From Bacteroidetes bacterium GWF2_33_38 (GTDB taxonomy: Bacteria > Bacteroidota > Bacteroidia > Bacteroidales > GWF2-33-38): 39,422 nucleotides of DNA. The stretch lies in NCBI GenBank assembly GCA_001769505.1, contig MEOF01000008.1:1-39422 (forward strand), read 5' to 3'. The translations under genes were made by a program, and so were the position numbers. This document shows positions 1 through 8,147 of the stretch, one piece after another. The notes below the pieces were generated by a model, which was not told the DNA's origin, did no database searches, and saw only the letters and a list, made by a program, of their open reading frames with translations. The stretch's first letter is position 1. Every line of letters begins with the position of its first letter.

Positions 1-561
1 TTCTACTTTATAATATAATCTAAGAGGACATAATCCAATGATACGAACATCTAACATTGCTCTTTGTTTATCAAAAAACCAAGTTTCTTTCATGAGATAT
101 TTTTTTACATCTTCTGGTTTTCTCTCATTATTGATAACAATTTCTATCATTTCTCCAGTATTTAAGTCTTCCTGCATTTTTGTCTCGGTTCCAGCTCCTA
201 ACCTCTGATTAACAATCTCCATCGTTGTGGGCGTTGTGAACTCGTCGTCAACATCGTCATACAATATAAGATTTTGTTTTTCAAATCCGTATAACAACAA
301 ACTCATCAAACTTTTTCTATTGTCCATATCTTTAGTTGGATAATATAACGGATGGTTTAATTTTTCTCTCAAATCGAGAATCCGCCATATTTTCTTCGAC
401 CACATTACATCTGCTTCACGTAAATGATAATATGGAATTGGTGAGCGGTCATTTGTATAATCTCCTTTCATTGGATCTTGTGCGAACGAACATCTTGACC
501 CAATCAAAACAAACATTACCAAATGAATAATGAAAACTATTTTTTTTATCCATTTCAACAT
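1..561 (-). CDS. gldN: GldN/PorN-family type IX secretion protein (partial, C-terminus off window)
   Basis: The minus strand is open from an ATG at 559-561 to the window edge, giving the first 187 residues. There is a signal peptide (KKIVFIIHLVMFVLIG, likely cleaved near SFA-Q), then the block READVMWSKKIWRILDLREK followed by NHPLYYP, which I recognise as the hallmark start of the mature GldN/PorN protein. GldN is a periplasmic component of the T9SS that works with GldK, GldL and GldM in the trans-envelope complex used for protein export and gliding. The segment ending PLRLYYK is also typical. The family is about 300 residues, so roughly the last third is missing. In the usual gldKLMN order gldM would lie directly upstream; here the upstream gene is a GNAT acetyltransferase 88 bp away, so this is either a detached gldN or a gldO-like paralogue. 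Family assignment is strong; which paralogue it is remains open. Confidence 0.88.
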   Translation of the reverse strand, partial: MLKWIKKIVFIIHLVMFVLIGSRCSFAQDPMKGDYTNDRSPIPYYHLREADVMWSKKIWRILDLREKLNHPLYYPTKDMDNRKSLMSLLLYGFEKQNLILYDDVDDEFTTPTTMEIVNQRLGAGTETKMQEDLNTGEMIEIVINNERKPEDVKKYLMKETWFFDKQRAMLDVRIIGLCPLRLYYKVE

Positions 562-649
562 AAATCCTAATTTAATGAATCATGTCTATTTTTTACTACA
601 AGGGAATCATATTATTTAAAAACGTATTACTTGCTAATGTAGTATTTTT

Positions 650-1198
650 TCATAAATTTCCCACATTCAACATCGAAAACATAATTGAATTTTCAAATTT
701 ACCTTCAATCAAAAAGTTTTTACGCAAAATTCCTTCTTCTGTAAATTTTAGTTTTCTGAATAAAGCTATCGAGGCAGTATGAAATTCAAATACTTGAGCT
801 TCGAGCCTATTCAAATTTAATGTAGTAAACGAATAGTCGATTAATGCTTGAATTCCGCTTGTCATAATTCCTTTACGCCAATATTTTTTATTCAAAACAC
901 AAGCAATCGAAGCAAAACTGTGTTTGTAATTTATATCATAAATGGCGAGTGTTCCAATCAATTTATTTTCGGTTTTCGAAAAAATTCCAATATACATACA
1001 CAATTTTAAGACTTGTTTTTCTTCAATTTTAGCAATAAATTTATGTGTGTCGTCAAGTGTTTTGTGCAATTCGCTATCGGTGTATCGCAAAATTTCTTTA
1101 TCGGAGTAAATTTCAAATAAATCGAAGATGGCGTTATTGGTTATTTCACGAAGTTCGAACCCTTTTATCGATAATGGTATGTTGTGATTAAAACTCAT
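650..1198 (-). CDS. GNAT-family N-acetyltransferase (RimJ/RimL type)
   Basis: This 182-residue protein has the single-domain layout of RimJ/RimL-like GNATs. An N-terminal strand (LREITNNAIFDLFEIYSD) is followed by the central strands (LIGTLAIYDIN), an acetyl-CoA-binding loop of the form KYWRKGIMTSGI at about residues 106-117 (compare R/Q-x-x-G-x-G/A), the NLNRLEAQVFEFHTASIALF segment and the closing GFxxEG-like KFTEEGILRKN. Such enzymes acetylate protein N-termini or small amines; the substrate cannot be read from sequence. Its ATG overlaps the last four bases of the ABC-F gene (ATGA), so the two are almost certainly translationally coupled. That hints at a ribosome-related role, but this is inference. 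Confidence 0.85.
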   Translation of the reverse strand: MSFNHNIPLSIKGFELREITNNAIFDLFEIYSDKEILRYTDSELHKTLDDTHKFIAKIEEKQVLKLCMYIGIFSKTENKLIGTLAIYDINYKHSFASIACVLNKKYWRKGIMTSGIQALIDYSFTTLNLNRLEAQVFEFHTASIALFRKLKFTEEGILRKNFLIEGKFENSIMFSMLNVGNL

Positions 1199-3126
1199 TT
1201 TTGGTCTTCGGTAATTTCAAGTTCATATTGAAGTTCTTCCCATCGCTTCATTTTCGATGCAATTTGTTGCTGAATATCCTGATATTGCTCATAAAGCGAA
1301 GTATTGTCGCTCGGATTGTTTGATAAGATTTCGTTTAAATTTGCCAATTCTGCTTCCAACTTCGCAATAATATCTTCGCACTCTTTAATTTGATTGTTGA
1401 TTTTTCGTAGTGTTTTTTCGTATTCTTTTTTATCGAGATATTGTTGTTTGCTATCGGTAATCGAATCCGTTTTTTTAATATTATTTTGAACCGCTTTTCG
1501 TTCTAATTCTTTAAGCGAATCGAGTTTTTTCTTTGCTAAAAATTCATAGATTCCGCAAAGATGTTGTTTTATTTTTTGATTTTTAAACTCGTAGATTTTT
1601 GTGGTTAAACCATCGAGAAAATCGCGGTCGTGCGAAACAATTAACACAGTTCCGTCGTATTTTTGTAAGGCTTGTTTCAAAATATCTTTCGAACGCATAT
1701 CGAGGTGATTTGTAGGCTCATCTAAAACCAACAAATTAACAGGTTCGAGCAAAAGTTTAGCCATTGCCAACCGTGAGCGTTCGCCACCCGAAAGCACTTT
1801 CACTTTTTTATCTACATCTTCGCCGCTAAACAAAAACGCACCTAAAATATCTCGCATCCGTTGACGCACATCGCCAACAGCAACAGCATCGATGGTTTCG
1901 AGCACAGTTTTGTTTTCATCAATTATCTCGTCTTGATTTTGAGCAAAATATCCAATTTTTACGTTATGCCCGATTCTCATCAAACCTTCGCACTCAAGTT
2001 CTCCAACTATGATTCTCGATAAAGTTGTTTTTCCCTCACCATTTCTTCCTACAAATGCAATTTTTTCGCCTCTTTCGACAATTAAATCAATATCTTTAAT
2101 AATTTCCTTAACATCGTAGCGTTTGGTAAGTTCCTTAATTTCGACAACCATTTGCCCTGAGCGTGGCGATGGTGGAAACCGAAAATGCATAGCCGATAAA
2201 TCTTCGGGGTCAATCTCAACACGTTCGATTTTTTCGAGTTGTTTGATTCGCGATTGTACTTGAACCGATTTTGTAGATTTATATCTAAACCTTTCGATGA
2301 ATTTTTCGGTATCCTCAATCATTTTTTGCTGATTTTCGTACGTGGCAACTTGTTGCTCCCGTCGTTCTTTACGAAGTTCAACGTATTTTGAATACGAAAC
2401 TTTGTAATCGTATGCTCTCCCAACCGAAATTTCGATAGTTCGATTGGTTACATTATCGAGAAAAGCTCTATCGTGTGAAATTAAAACAACAGCTCCGGCG
2501 TAGTCTTTTAAAAAATCTTCGAGCCATTGAATCGATTCAATATCAAGATGGTTGGTGGGTTCGTCGAGCAAAAGGACATTAGGTTTTTTAAGTAAAATTT
2601 TAGCTAATTCGATACGCATTCGCCAGCCTCCACTCAGTTCGGAAGTCGGGCGGCTAAACTCGCTTTGTAAAAAACCCAATCCAATTAAGGTTAATTCAAT
2701 ATCGGCATGAAACGAAGTTCCTCCTAAAATTTGAAACCGTTCGTTTAAACTCGTAAGTTTATCAATCAATTTTAAATAATCATCCGTTTCATAATCATCT
2801 CTTTCTGACAGTTGAACATTTATATAATTAATTTCTGCTTCGAGTTCTAGAATTTCGCTAAACGCCGAAGTTGTTTCTTCAAGAACCGACTTGTTGTTAG
2901 AGCAAACCATTTGTTGAGGCAAATACCCAAGTGTAATATCAGTGGGCATCGAAATATTTCCTGAATCGTATCCTTGAAGTCCTGCAATAACTTTTACCAA
3001 GGTTGTTTTTCCTGCTCCATTTTTCCCAACTAATCCAATGCGGTCGCGAGGATTTATCATAAACGAAACGTCGCTGAAAAGCTCAAAACCTCCAAACAAA
3101 ATCCCTAAACCATTTATCGAAATCAT
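1195..3126 (-). CDS. ABC-F family ATPase (ribosome-associated)
   Basis: The 643-residue protein has two ABC domains in one chain and no membrane segment, which defines ABC-F proteins acting on the ribosome. Domain 1 has Walker A GKNGAGKTT (about 34-42), signature LSGGWRMR (about 164-171) and Walker B VLLLDEPTNHLD. Domain 2 has GRNGEGKTT (about 359-367), LSGGERSR and LLVLDEPTNHLD. The linker (about 240-310) is the charged inter-domain P-site tRNA interaction motif. Residues from about 545 onward form a lysine/glutamate-rich coiled coil, as in the YheS/Uup group. All catalytic motifs are intact. Whether it is a housekeeping translation factor or an antibiotic-protection protein cannot be told from motifs; genomic setting and length favour housekeeping. 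It heads a unit with the GNAT gene it overlaps. Confidence 0.93.
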   Translation of the reverse strand: MISINGLGILFGGFELFSDVSFMINPRDRIGLVGKNGAGKTTLVKVIAGLQGYDSGNISMPTDITLGYLPQQMVCSNNKSVLEETTSAFSEILELEAEINYINVQLSERDDYETDDYLKLIDKLTSLNERFQILGGTSFHADIELTLIGLGFLQSEFSRPTSELSGGWRMRIELAKILLKKPNVLLLDEPTNHLDIESIQWLEDFLKDYAGAVVLISHDRAFLDNVTNRTIEISVGRAYDYKVSYSKYVELRKERREQQVATYENQQKMIEDTEKFIERFRYKSTKSVQVQSRIKQLEKIERVEIDPEDLSAMHFRFPPSPRSGQMVVEIKELTKRYDVKEIIKDIDLIVERGEKIAFVGRNGEGKTTLSRIIVGELECEGLMRIGHNVKIGYFAQNQDEIIDENKTVLETIDAVAVGDVRQRMRDILGAFLFSGEDVDKKVKVLSGGERSRLAMAKLLLEPVNLLVLDEPTNHLDMRSKDILKQALQKYDGTVLIVSHDRDFLDGLTTKIYEFKNQKIKQHLCGIYEFLAKKKLDSLKELERKAVQNNIKKTDSITDSKQQYLDKKEYEKTLRKINNQIKECEDIIAKLEAELANLNEILSNNPSDNTSLYEQYQDIQQQIASKMKRWEELQYELEITEDQK

Positions 3127-3153
3127 ATATTCCTAAAATTATCTAATCTTCGA

Positions 3154-3161
3154 CAAAAATA
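3154..3161 (-). promoter_or_regulatory. Candidate Bacteroidota -7 box for the ABC-F gene
   Basis: The minus strand reads TATTTTTG, a perfect match to the Bacteroidota TAnnTTTG element, placed so that transcription would start about 20 nt before the ATG at 3126. No clear TTTG -33 element lies at the usual spacing, and this region is very AT-rich, so a chance match is possible. Confidence 0.35.
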
Positions 3162-3299
3162 GTTTAAAAAGTTTGTAAAATTGTATAGCTAGAAAAACAA
3201 AAGAAAATTTATAAAACAAATTAACATGCAATGCGATTGAATAATATTCTATCTAATGAAGTTGCTACGTTGAACAAGTATTATAATATTTCACTCTCT

Positions 3300-5363
3300 T
3301 TATTTTAGATGTTCAACTGCAACTTTAGCTGCATCGGTCATTGGTTGGGCTGATAACTCTGCTCCAACAGCTTTTTTCATCCATACTTGTGGGGTTAATC
3401 GCCCATTCTTAAACATACGCATTACTTCGGGAGCAAAATCGCCTTTATCAAAGTGTTGTTCTAATTGAAATTGAATCAATTGACCGATTGGATATGCTGA
3501 TAAATACAGCGGAGCATCAATCATATGGCTATAAACGGCTAAAATAGGTTCGTCGTCCATTCCAAAAATAGGTTCGTAATACTCGTTCCAAACGTCTTTA
3601 GCAATTTTATTTACAGCATTTTTCAAGTCTTCAGGGCTAGCCTCAGGATTTTCGTATAACCATTTCCAAACATTCATATCAACGAGTGACACGCCCATGA
3701 TTTCGTATGCTCCCCAAAAATTATCCAACACTTCGAGATATTTCTTATCCGTATTTGTCTCTTTTATTCCCAACAACTCCAAATCTTTTGCTTGAAATAC
3801 AAAAGCTAACGCTTCGGTAAACGCAGTATTTGGGACACCTCTCAGCATATAATAATCTACATCGTGTAAGGAAATTGTTTGCTCAACATTGTGTCCAAAT
3901 TCGTGAATTGCAATGTTATAACCTTTATAATTCATTCCGTTTTCTGCTACCCTTGTTCTTAAACGTGCATTATCAGACTTCATTTCTGCACCCCAAGCGT
4001 GTCCAGCTCCACGTGAAGCATCAACCGTTATTTTTGAAGAAATAAATCGAGCAGAACCTTCGTCGAATCCAAGTTTTTGCAAAATATTTGGTAAATCGTT
4101 TTCAAACTCAATTTTGGAAGGATATTTTGTCGTGGTAATTTTATCAAGATCTTCTTCGTTTATTGAACTTCTAGCTTTAAATCCATCGTACCAAATATCA
4201 AAGGGTTGTAAATCTCTTCCCAATCGTTTCTTAATAATCTCAGCAACATCTTTAACTACGGGTGAAGATACGAAATCGATAAATAATTTTTCGACCTCTG
4301 CTTGACTAATTTCCATTTCTACATCAAATTTTCGGGCAGGATAATTAGGGTACATTTCGTTGTACTCGTCTTCGGCCTTTAATGCGTGAAAACTATTGAG
4401 TAAATGTTGATATCGAACATTCGCTTCTGGTTTGAATTTTACCTCTTTGTTTGTTTTGTCAAATAACTGGTTTGTGGTTGGATTCCATTTATATTCGGAA
4501 TTATTAATCACATTTTCGGGAATTTCCTGACTAATAATATTTTTCATTACAGCATAAATCATATTTTGTTTTTCAAATCCATTCTCTGCATTATAATTTG
4601 ATTTTAATTCGTCTCTTAAGCCCCAATGCGTAATTAATTTCATTTCGGCAGGGAAAAGGGTTTCGTTTTTATCGTTGATAAGATTTCCCATGTAGATGTT
4701 ATAGTCGGAGATGTAAGCATCAGCAGCTGTTGAAACTTCTGCATATTTTTGAGCTAATTCAGATGGTTCGCGAGAAACAAACATATCTCCCATTCTTGCA
4801 TAAGCCCATTGCTGTGAAGTCCATGACATTCCTAAATCGTTTTTTTCTTTTAGCGAATACATCGGGAAATTTAAGGCAACAAGAAATGCAACTTTATTTA
4901 AGTACAAGTCTTCGTGTAGGTGTGCCGATGGTTCGTAACTGCCAAACATCATGTCAACGGTTGTTATTTCTCCATAATCAATATGCAAAGGAAGTTTTAG
5001 GTCAACACTTATTTTATTGAAATTCCCATTTAAAATTTCAAAGTTTCGAGATAATTTCTCGAAAAGTTGTGAAAGTTTAACTTCATCGTCAACAAAGTTT
5101 TCGGTACAAAATATTTTAAAATCTTCAACCGTTCCATCCGATGCTCTCCAAATAGATGCTGTTTGTTTAACACATCGTTCGATTCGTTCGCTTTGCGAAA
5201 CGTCAAATCGGGACATTAAATCCTTAGTTATTTGATTAACCGAGTCTTGGCTAAGCAAAAAATTTGATTGTAATTTATTTTGATTGCTTTTATCCGCATT
5301 TTCATCGGTAGAGTTGCAAGATGCAATTGTTAAAAACAAGATTGCGATGTAAATATATTTCAT
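3300..5363 (-). CDS. M3-like zinc metallopeptidase lipoprotein
   Basis: The 687-residue protein begins with a lipoprotein signal (AILFLTIASC, lipidated Cys16), so it is probably anchored in the outer or inner membrane facing the periplasm or surface. Near the C-terminal third is HEFGH (H487, E488, H491), the HExxH zinc site, and TEALAFVFQ places the third ligand at about E517, 26 residues on. HEFGH followed by a glutamate about 25 residues later is the arrangement of the M3 gluzincins (thimet oligopeptidase/PepF/Dcp). The helical N-terminal half and the C-terminal helices also fit the mostly alpha-helical M3 fold. It likely cleaves short peptides. The residues Cys-Asn-Ser-Thr-Asp after the lipidation site do not look like a surface-export signal. 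It stands alone between a terminator-bearing gene upstream and the ABC-F unit. The exact subfamily is uncertain. Confidence 0.8.
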   Translation of the reverse strand: MKYIYIAILFLTIASCNSTDENADKSNQNKLQSNFLLSQDSVNQITKDLMSRFDVSQSERIERCVKQTASIWRASDGTVEDFKIFCTENFVDDEVKLSQLFEKLSRNFEILNGNFNKISVDLKLPLHIDYGEITTVDMMFGSYEPSAHLHEDLYLNKVAFLVALNFPMYSLKEKNDLGMSWTSQQWAYARMGDMFVSREPSELAQKYAEVSTAADAYISDYNIYMGNLINDKNETLFPAEMKLITHWGLRDELKSNYNAENGFEKQNMIYAVMKNIISQEIPENVINNSEYKWNPTTNQLFDKTNKEVKFKPEANVRYQHLLNSFHALKAEDEYNEMYPNYPARKFDVEMEISQAEVEKLFIDFVSSPVVKDVAEIIKKRLGRDLQPFDIWYDGFKARSSINEEDLDKITTTKYPSKIEFENDLPNILQKLGFDEGSARFISSKITVDASRGAGHAWGAEMKSDNARLRTRVAENGMNYKGYNIAIHEFGHNVEQTISLHDVDYYMLRGVPNTAFTEALAFVFQAKDLELLGIKETNTDKKYLEVLDNFWGAYEIMGVSLVDMNVWKWLYENPEASPEDLKNAVNKIAKDVWNEYYEPIFGMDDEPILAVYSHMIDAPLYLSAYPIGQLIQFQLEQHFDKGDFAPEVMRMFKNGRLTPQVWMKKAVGAELSAQPMTDAAKVAVEHLK

Positions 5364-5376
5364 GTGTATAATAAAT

Positions 5377-5407
5377 TAAAGATAAATAAAGTTAAAATTA
5401 TAACAAT
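5377..5407 (-). promoter_or_regulatory. Candidate promoter of the M3-like peptidase gene
   Basis: On the minus strand ATTG (5404-5407) is separated by 19 bases from TATCTTTA (5377-5384). This is one mismatch from each Bacteroidota box (TTTG and TAnnTTTG) at normal spacing, just upstream of the ATG at 5363. Confidence 0.4.
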
Positions 5408-5413
5408 ATTTAG

Positions 5414-5446
5414 AAATAAAAAAGCCATTCTTAAATGAATGGCTTT
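5414..5446 (-). terminator. Intrinsic terminator after the DUF4476 gene
   Basis: A perfect 10-bp stem, AAAGCCATTC (5421-5430) against GAATGGCTTT (5437-5446) with a 6-base loop, is followed on the minus strand by a T-rich run. It lies 20 bases past the stop of the gene at 5466-6188. Confidence 0.85.
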
Positions 5447-5465
5447 AATGTTCGTAAAGTCGGAT

Positions 5466-6188
5466 TTAAAAAGTTCCGTAAAGAAATTGATTTAGTTCAC
5501 TTATACTGCTGCTGAAGCTGAAAGCATTATTCACAACGTAGTAGTTCGATTTATCATAAACATGATTATAAGCATATTTTGCAAATTCTAATTTAGTAGA
5601 TTCAAAACTGAACAATTGCATGATTTGAGCAACTTGATTTGATGAAACTTTATTCATTCCTACTGCTTGTTTTGCAATTTGTAACTTACTGCTTTCAAAT
5701 GAGACATTAGATATTGACGATTGTAGTTGCATAAAATCATTTGAAGAAAAATAATTTTGATTGTTATAGTAATTGTTATCATAACTTGACTCGTAGTAAT
5801 CATTGTTATTTGAACCATAATTATTATAACCAGCATAACTAATAGTTTCTACTCTCTCAATGTTTAATTGATTGTACATATTAAGTTTAGCAATAACTTT
5901 TGAATTTGCAGGAATATTTATAAATCCTTGATACAAAACTACAGAGTGATGTCCGTAATAATAACTTCCAGAGAAATGTTTCATAATTTTTACTTGATGC
6001 AAACCTTGCTCTAAATTAGTAGCTACAAAATTATTAGTTGGAGTTTCAAAGTGACTGCCATCAAAAACGATTGTGAAAGTTGAATTATCCCACATTCTGA
6101 TTTTTAATCTTGATGAGTTAAAACTATTACCAAAAACAAATGCTATTTGCATTGATAATAAAACGAAGAGTAATGATAAACGTTTCAT
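5466..6188 (-). CDS. Secreted DUF4476 domain protein
   Basis: This 240-residue exported protein has a signal peptide (LSLLFVLLSMQIAFVFG). The first ~100 mature residues form a beta-rich domain, followed by a low-complexity Asn/Tyr-rich linker (about residues 120-150). The C-terminal ~90 residues match DUF4476, with its two FESxKLxxAK repeats (SFESSKLQIAKQ and SFESTKLEFAKYAY) and the closing SELNQFLYG. DUF4476 is a Bacteroidota domain without an assigned function. The gene has its own terminator and an unusually strong Shine-Dalgarno sequence, and sits as a single-gene unit. Domain call is firm; function is unknown. Confidence 0.85.
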   Translation of the reverse strand: MKRLSLLFVLLSMQIAFVFGNSFNSSRLKIRMWDNSTFTIVFDGSHFETPTNNFVATNLEQGLHQVKIMKHFSGSYYYGHHSVVLYQGFINIPANSKVIAKLNMYNQLNIERVETISYAGYNNYGSNNNDYYESSYDNNYYNNQNYFSSNDFMQLQSSISNVSFESSKLQIAKQAVGMNKVSSNQVAQIMQLFSFESTKLEFAKYAYNHVYDKSNYYVVNNAFSFSSSISELNQFLYGTF

Positions 6189-6195
6189 GATTTAA

Positions 6196-6201
6196 TCCTC
6201 C
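6196..6201 (-). promoter_or_regulatory. Strong Shine-Dalgarno site (GGAGGA) for the DUF4476 gene
   Basis: GGAGGA lies 7 bases before the ATG at 6186-6188. Bacteroidota genes usually lack such sites and most genes in this window have only A-rich leaders, so this supports the start and suggests strong translation. Confidence 0.7.
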
Positions 6202-6242
6202 ATAATTTTGTTTATATATGTGTAAAAATCAATTTGCGTGCC

Positions 6243-6275
6243 AAAAAAAAGAAGCTACCCTTTCGAGGTAGCTTC
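6243..6275 (-). terminator. Intrinsic terminator after the lipoprotein gene
   Basis: GAAGCTACC (6251-6259) pairs perfectly with GGTAGCTTC (6267-6275) around a 7-base loop. It is followed on the minus strand by eight Ts (6243-6250). It lies just past the stop of the gene at 6301-6813. Confidence 0.9.
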
Positions 6276-6300
6276 AATTGTAAACCGTGAAGATTTTCTA

Positions 6301-6813
6301 TTAATAATTTATGTCAATAATTTTAGTGATGTTTGGATAAACTGTTACTGAGAAACTTGAAGCAGTATAAACAACTCTGTCTGTTTCAGTTGCAGGATAG
6401 TTTGCCCAATCCATTGAAATTTCGTCGTATTCAAAATCAGTACATTTAATTGAAACAGAAACACCGTTAGCATGAGCAGGAACAGTAAATGAATATGAAC
6501 CATCTTCTTGAACCTCTGTTTGGTAAGTTAATGTTTGATAAGTATAACCTGCAACAGGATTGTCAACTAAATCACCAGCATAAAGAGTAGCAATTAGAAT
6601 TGTACCAGCAGGTGCATATTCTTGATTGTATTGATAAACTGTAACTGTATCGGCGGTATCGTTTGCCCAATTTAGGTCAGCCCATACAAATCCTTCAATT
6701 GTTGCTTCAGGAAGAGCTTCTGGTGTGTACTCTTCTTCATCTTTTTTACATCCACTAAATGTAATTCCTATTACTAAAGCGGCTATTGCTGTTAATGATA
6801 ATATTTTTTTCAT
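6301..6813 (-). CDS. Putative surface lipoprotein, beta-sandwich type
   Basis: This 170-residue protein starts with a lipoprotein signal ending ITFSGC (Cys22). The residues after the cysteine, KKDEEE, resemble the Bacteroidota lipoprotein export signal (a lysine followed by acidic residues) that directs lipoproteins to the cell surface, so surface exposure is likely. The mature part has repeated strands such as TIEGFVW, GSYSFTVPAHANGVSVSI and FSVTVYPNITKIIDI, consistent with an Ig-like or carboxypeptidase-regulatory-like beta-sandwich. It has no enzymatic motif. It follows the beta-barrel gene by 47 bp and a terminator closes the pair, so the two are probably co-transcribed and may work together. 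I do not recognise the specific family. Confidence 0.75.
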   Translation of the reverse strand: MKKILSLTAIAALVIGITFSGCKKDEEEYTPEALPEATIEGFVWADLNWANDTADTVTVYQYNQEYAPAGTILIATLYAGDLVDNPVAGYTYQTLTYQTEVQEDGSYSFTVPAHANGVSVSIKCTDFEYDEISMDWANYPATETDRVVYTASSFSVTVYPNITKIIDINY

Positions 6814-6860
6814 TGTTTTATATTTTTATTGTTTATTACTTGATTGATAATTGTTTTTGA

Positions 6861-7724
6861 TTAAAAATAGAAAGTTAAAAAGACTCCTCCGCTTGCATTA
6901 TCGGTATCTAAAGCCCAACTTGAACCTCCAGCTGTTTTTGACTCAACTTCTTGAATTTGAAGTCCGTCCCATTGTTCTTCAACGCTTGTGTAATCGCTTG
7001 TTTTTGACATTCCGAACGCCCATCCAAATTCGCCTCCAATTGAAACTTTCGGAGTAAAGAAATATTCAACGCCAATAAAACCTCTAACGCCAAAAGTAAA
7101 TGTATTCATTCCATTAGTTTCTAATACTCGACCTGTTCCTGTTATATTTCCTGTGAAAAAATTTGTTGTATTTGGATTTGTGAAATCGGGAGTAAAATCG
7201 TTTCCATACTCATAATCAGTACTGTAACTCATATACTGCATAAATAATTCTCCACCATAAAAACCTTGAACTCGCCCTTTTCCTCTGCTCATTTCATAAC
7301 CAACGCCGAACACGATGTTTGAATATGAACTTTTATAAATATCTTCAACTGTAACCATTGGGTCAGGAACCGGCAACGTATCTTTCATTATATACTCTAC
7401 ATCTGTAGATGTTCCTTTTCCAATTCTAAGTCTAGCTCTGATATCACTACTTTCGGTCAACATATACTTTCCAACAATTGAATTAGTGTTGTCGACAAAC
7501 TCAAACGAACCTGTGTTCCCAACATTTCCGTTGAATGCGTTCCCAAAGAACTCAATAAAAGGAAGAGCGTCAACGCCCAATCCTATTTCACCTGCTTCAG
7601 GTAAAATGTTTACGCCTCGTTTCGAGACCATTGTTCCAACTGTTTTATCTTCGCTTGTTTCTTGTGCTCGTACAGAAGCAAAGACAAAAATTGATAACAA
7701 TAACAATAAGGAAATTTTTCTCAT
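6861..7724 (-). CDS. Outer-membrane beta-barrel protein
   Basis: The 287-residue product has a signal peptide (LLLLLSIFVFASVRAQ). The mature part alternates hydrophobic and polar residues in strands: GEIGLGVDALPFIEFFGN, SNIVFGVGYEMSRG, FTFGVRGFIGVEYFF, VSIGGEFGWAFG. It ends GGVFLTFYF, with the terminal phenylalanine expected by the BAM machinery. This is an outer-membrane barrel of about 8-12 strands, of unknown cargo or structural role. It is the first gene of a two-gene unit with the downstream lipoprotein, and is preceded by the best two-part promoter in the window. It has no TonB box or plug. Confidence 0.82.
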   Translation of the reverse strand: MRKISLLLLLSIFVFASVRAQETSEDKTVGTMVSKRGVNILPEAGEIGLGVDALPFIEFFGNAFNGNVGNTGSFEFVDNTNSIVGKYMLTESSDIRARLRIGKGTSTDVEYIMKDTLPVPDPMVTVEDIYKSSYSNIVFGVGYEMSRGKGRVQGFYGGELFMQYMSYSTDYEYGNDFTPDFTNPNTTNFFTGNITGTGRVLETNGMNTFTFGVRGFIGVEYFFTPKVSIGGEFGWAFGMSKTSDYTSVEEQWDGLQIQEVESKTAGGSSWALDTDNASGGVFLTFYF

Positions 7725-8147
7725 AATTTATTTGTTTTGTTTAGTATTAATACATGTTTAATGGTGCAAATATAGTATTTTTTATTTTGATGCAAATTTT
7801 ACAACAATAAAATAAAGTACACAAATAACTGTATATTTTTCAAAAATTAGAATTCGAAAATTATATTTTTACTTTTCAATATCACTCGAAAGACAATCTA
7901 AACAATAATGAGTCCTCAGATACAAGTCTAGTTAGTAAATCCTTTAAATGTATAAGTTATACCAAAAATGACGTAAATGAATTATTAATTTTTCGTGCTT
8001 TTTGCATAAATAGCACTCCGATTTAGAAAAGGGATAAACTTAATGAAATTTTTATAAAAGCTCACTTTACAAAATTCACAAAAAATAATCGGCTTTTATA
8101 TAAAAAAAAGTATTTTTACATTGTAATATTAAACTTTTATAAGAGTC
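7725..8147. other. 423-bp divergent intergenic region
   Basis: This very AT-rich spacer separates the beta-barrel gene (minus) from the transketolase gene (plus). It holds the minus-strand promoter at 7767-7796, a short GTGCT/AGCAC inverted repeat (7995-7999 with 8012-8016) and a loose inverted repeat around GCTTTTATA near 8052-8100. No start-associated plus-strand box matching TAnnTTTG was found for the transketolase gene; TATTTTTA at 8111 is one base off and lacks a partner. I see no convincing small gene or RNA. Confidence 0.5.
7767..7796 (-). promoter_or_regulatory. Bacteroidota-type promoter of the beta-barrel/lipoprotein unit
   Basis: The minus strand carries TTTG (7793-7796), an 18-base spacer, then TATATTTG (7767-7774). 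This is a full match to the -33 TTTG and -7 TAnnTTTG elements, with transcription expected near 7760 and a leader of about 36 nt. Confidence 0.7.

Noticed and set aside
3300-5363. Assignment of the metallopeptidase to M49 (dipeptidyl peptidase III)
   Set aside because: M49 has a HExxxH site with one extra residue; this protein has the shorter HEFGH with a downstream Glu as in M3.
8111-8118. TATTTTTA as the promoter of the transketolase gene
   Set aside because: One mismatch to the -7 box, no -33 element at the right distance, and the surroundings are almost all A and T.
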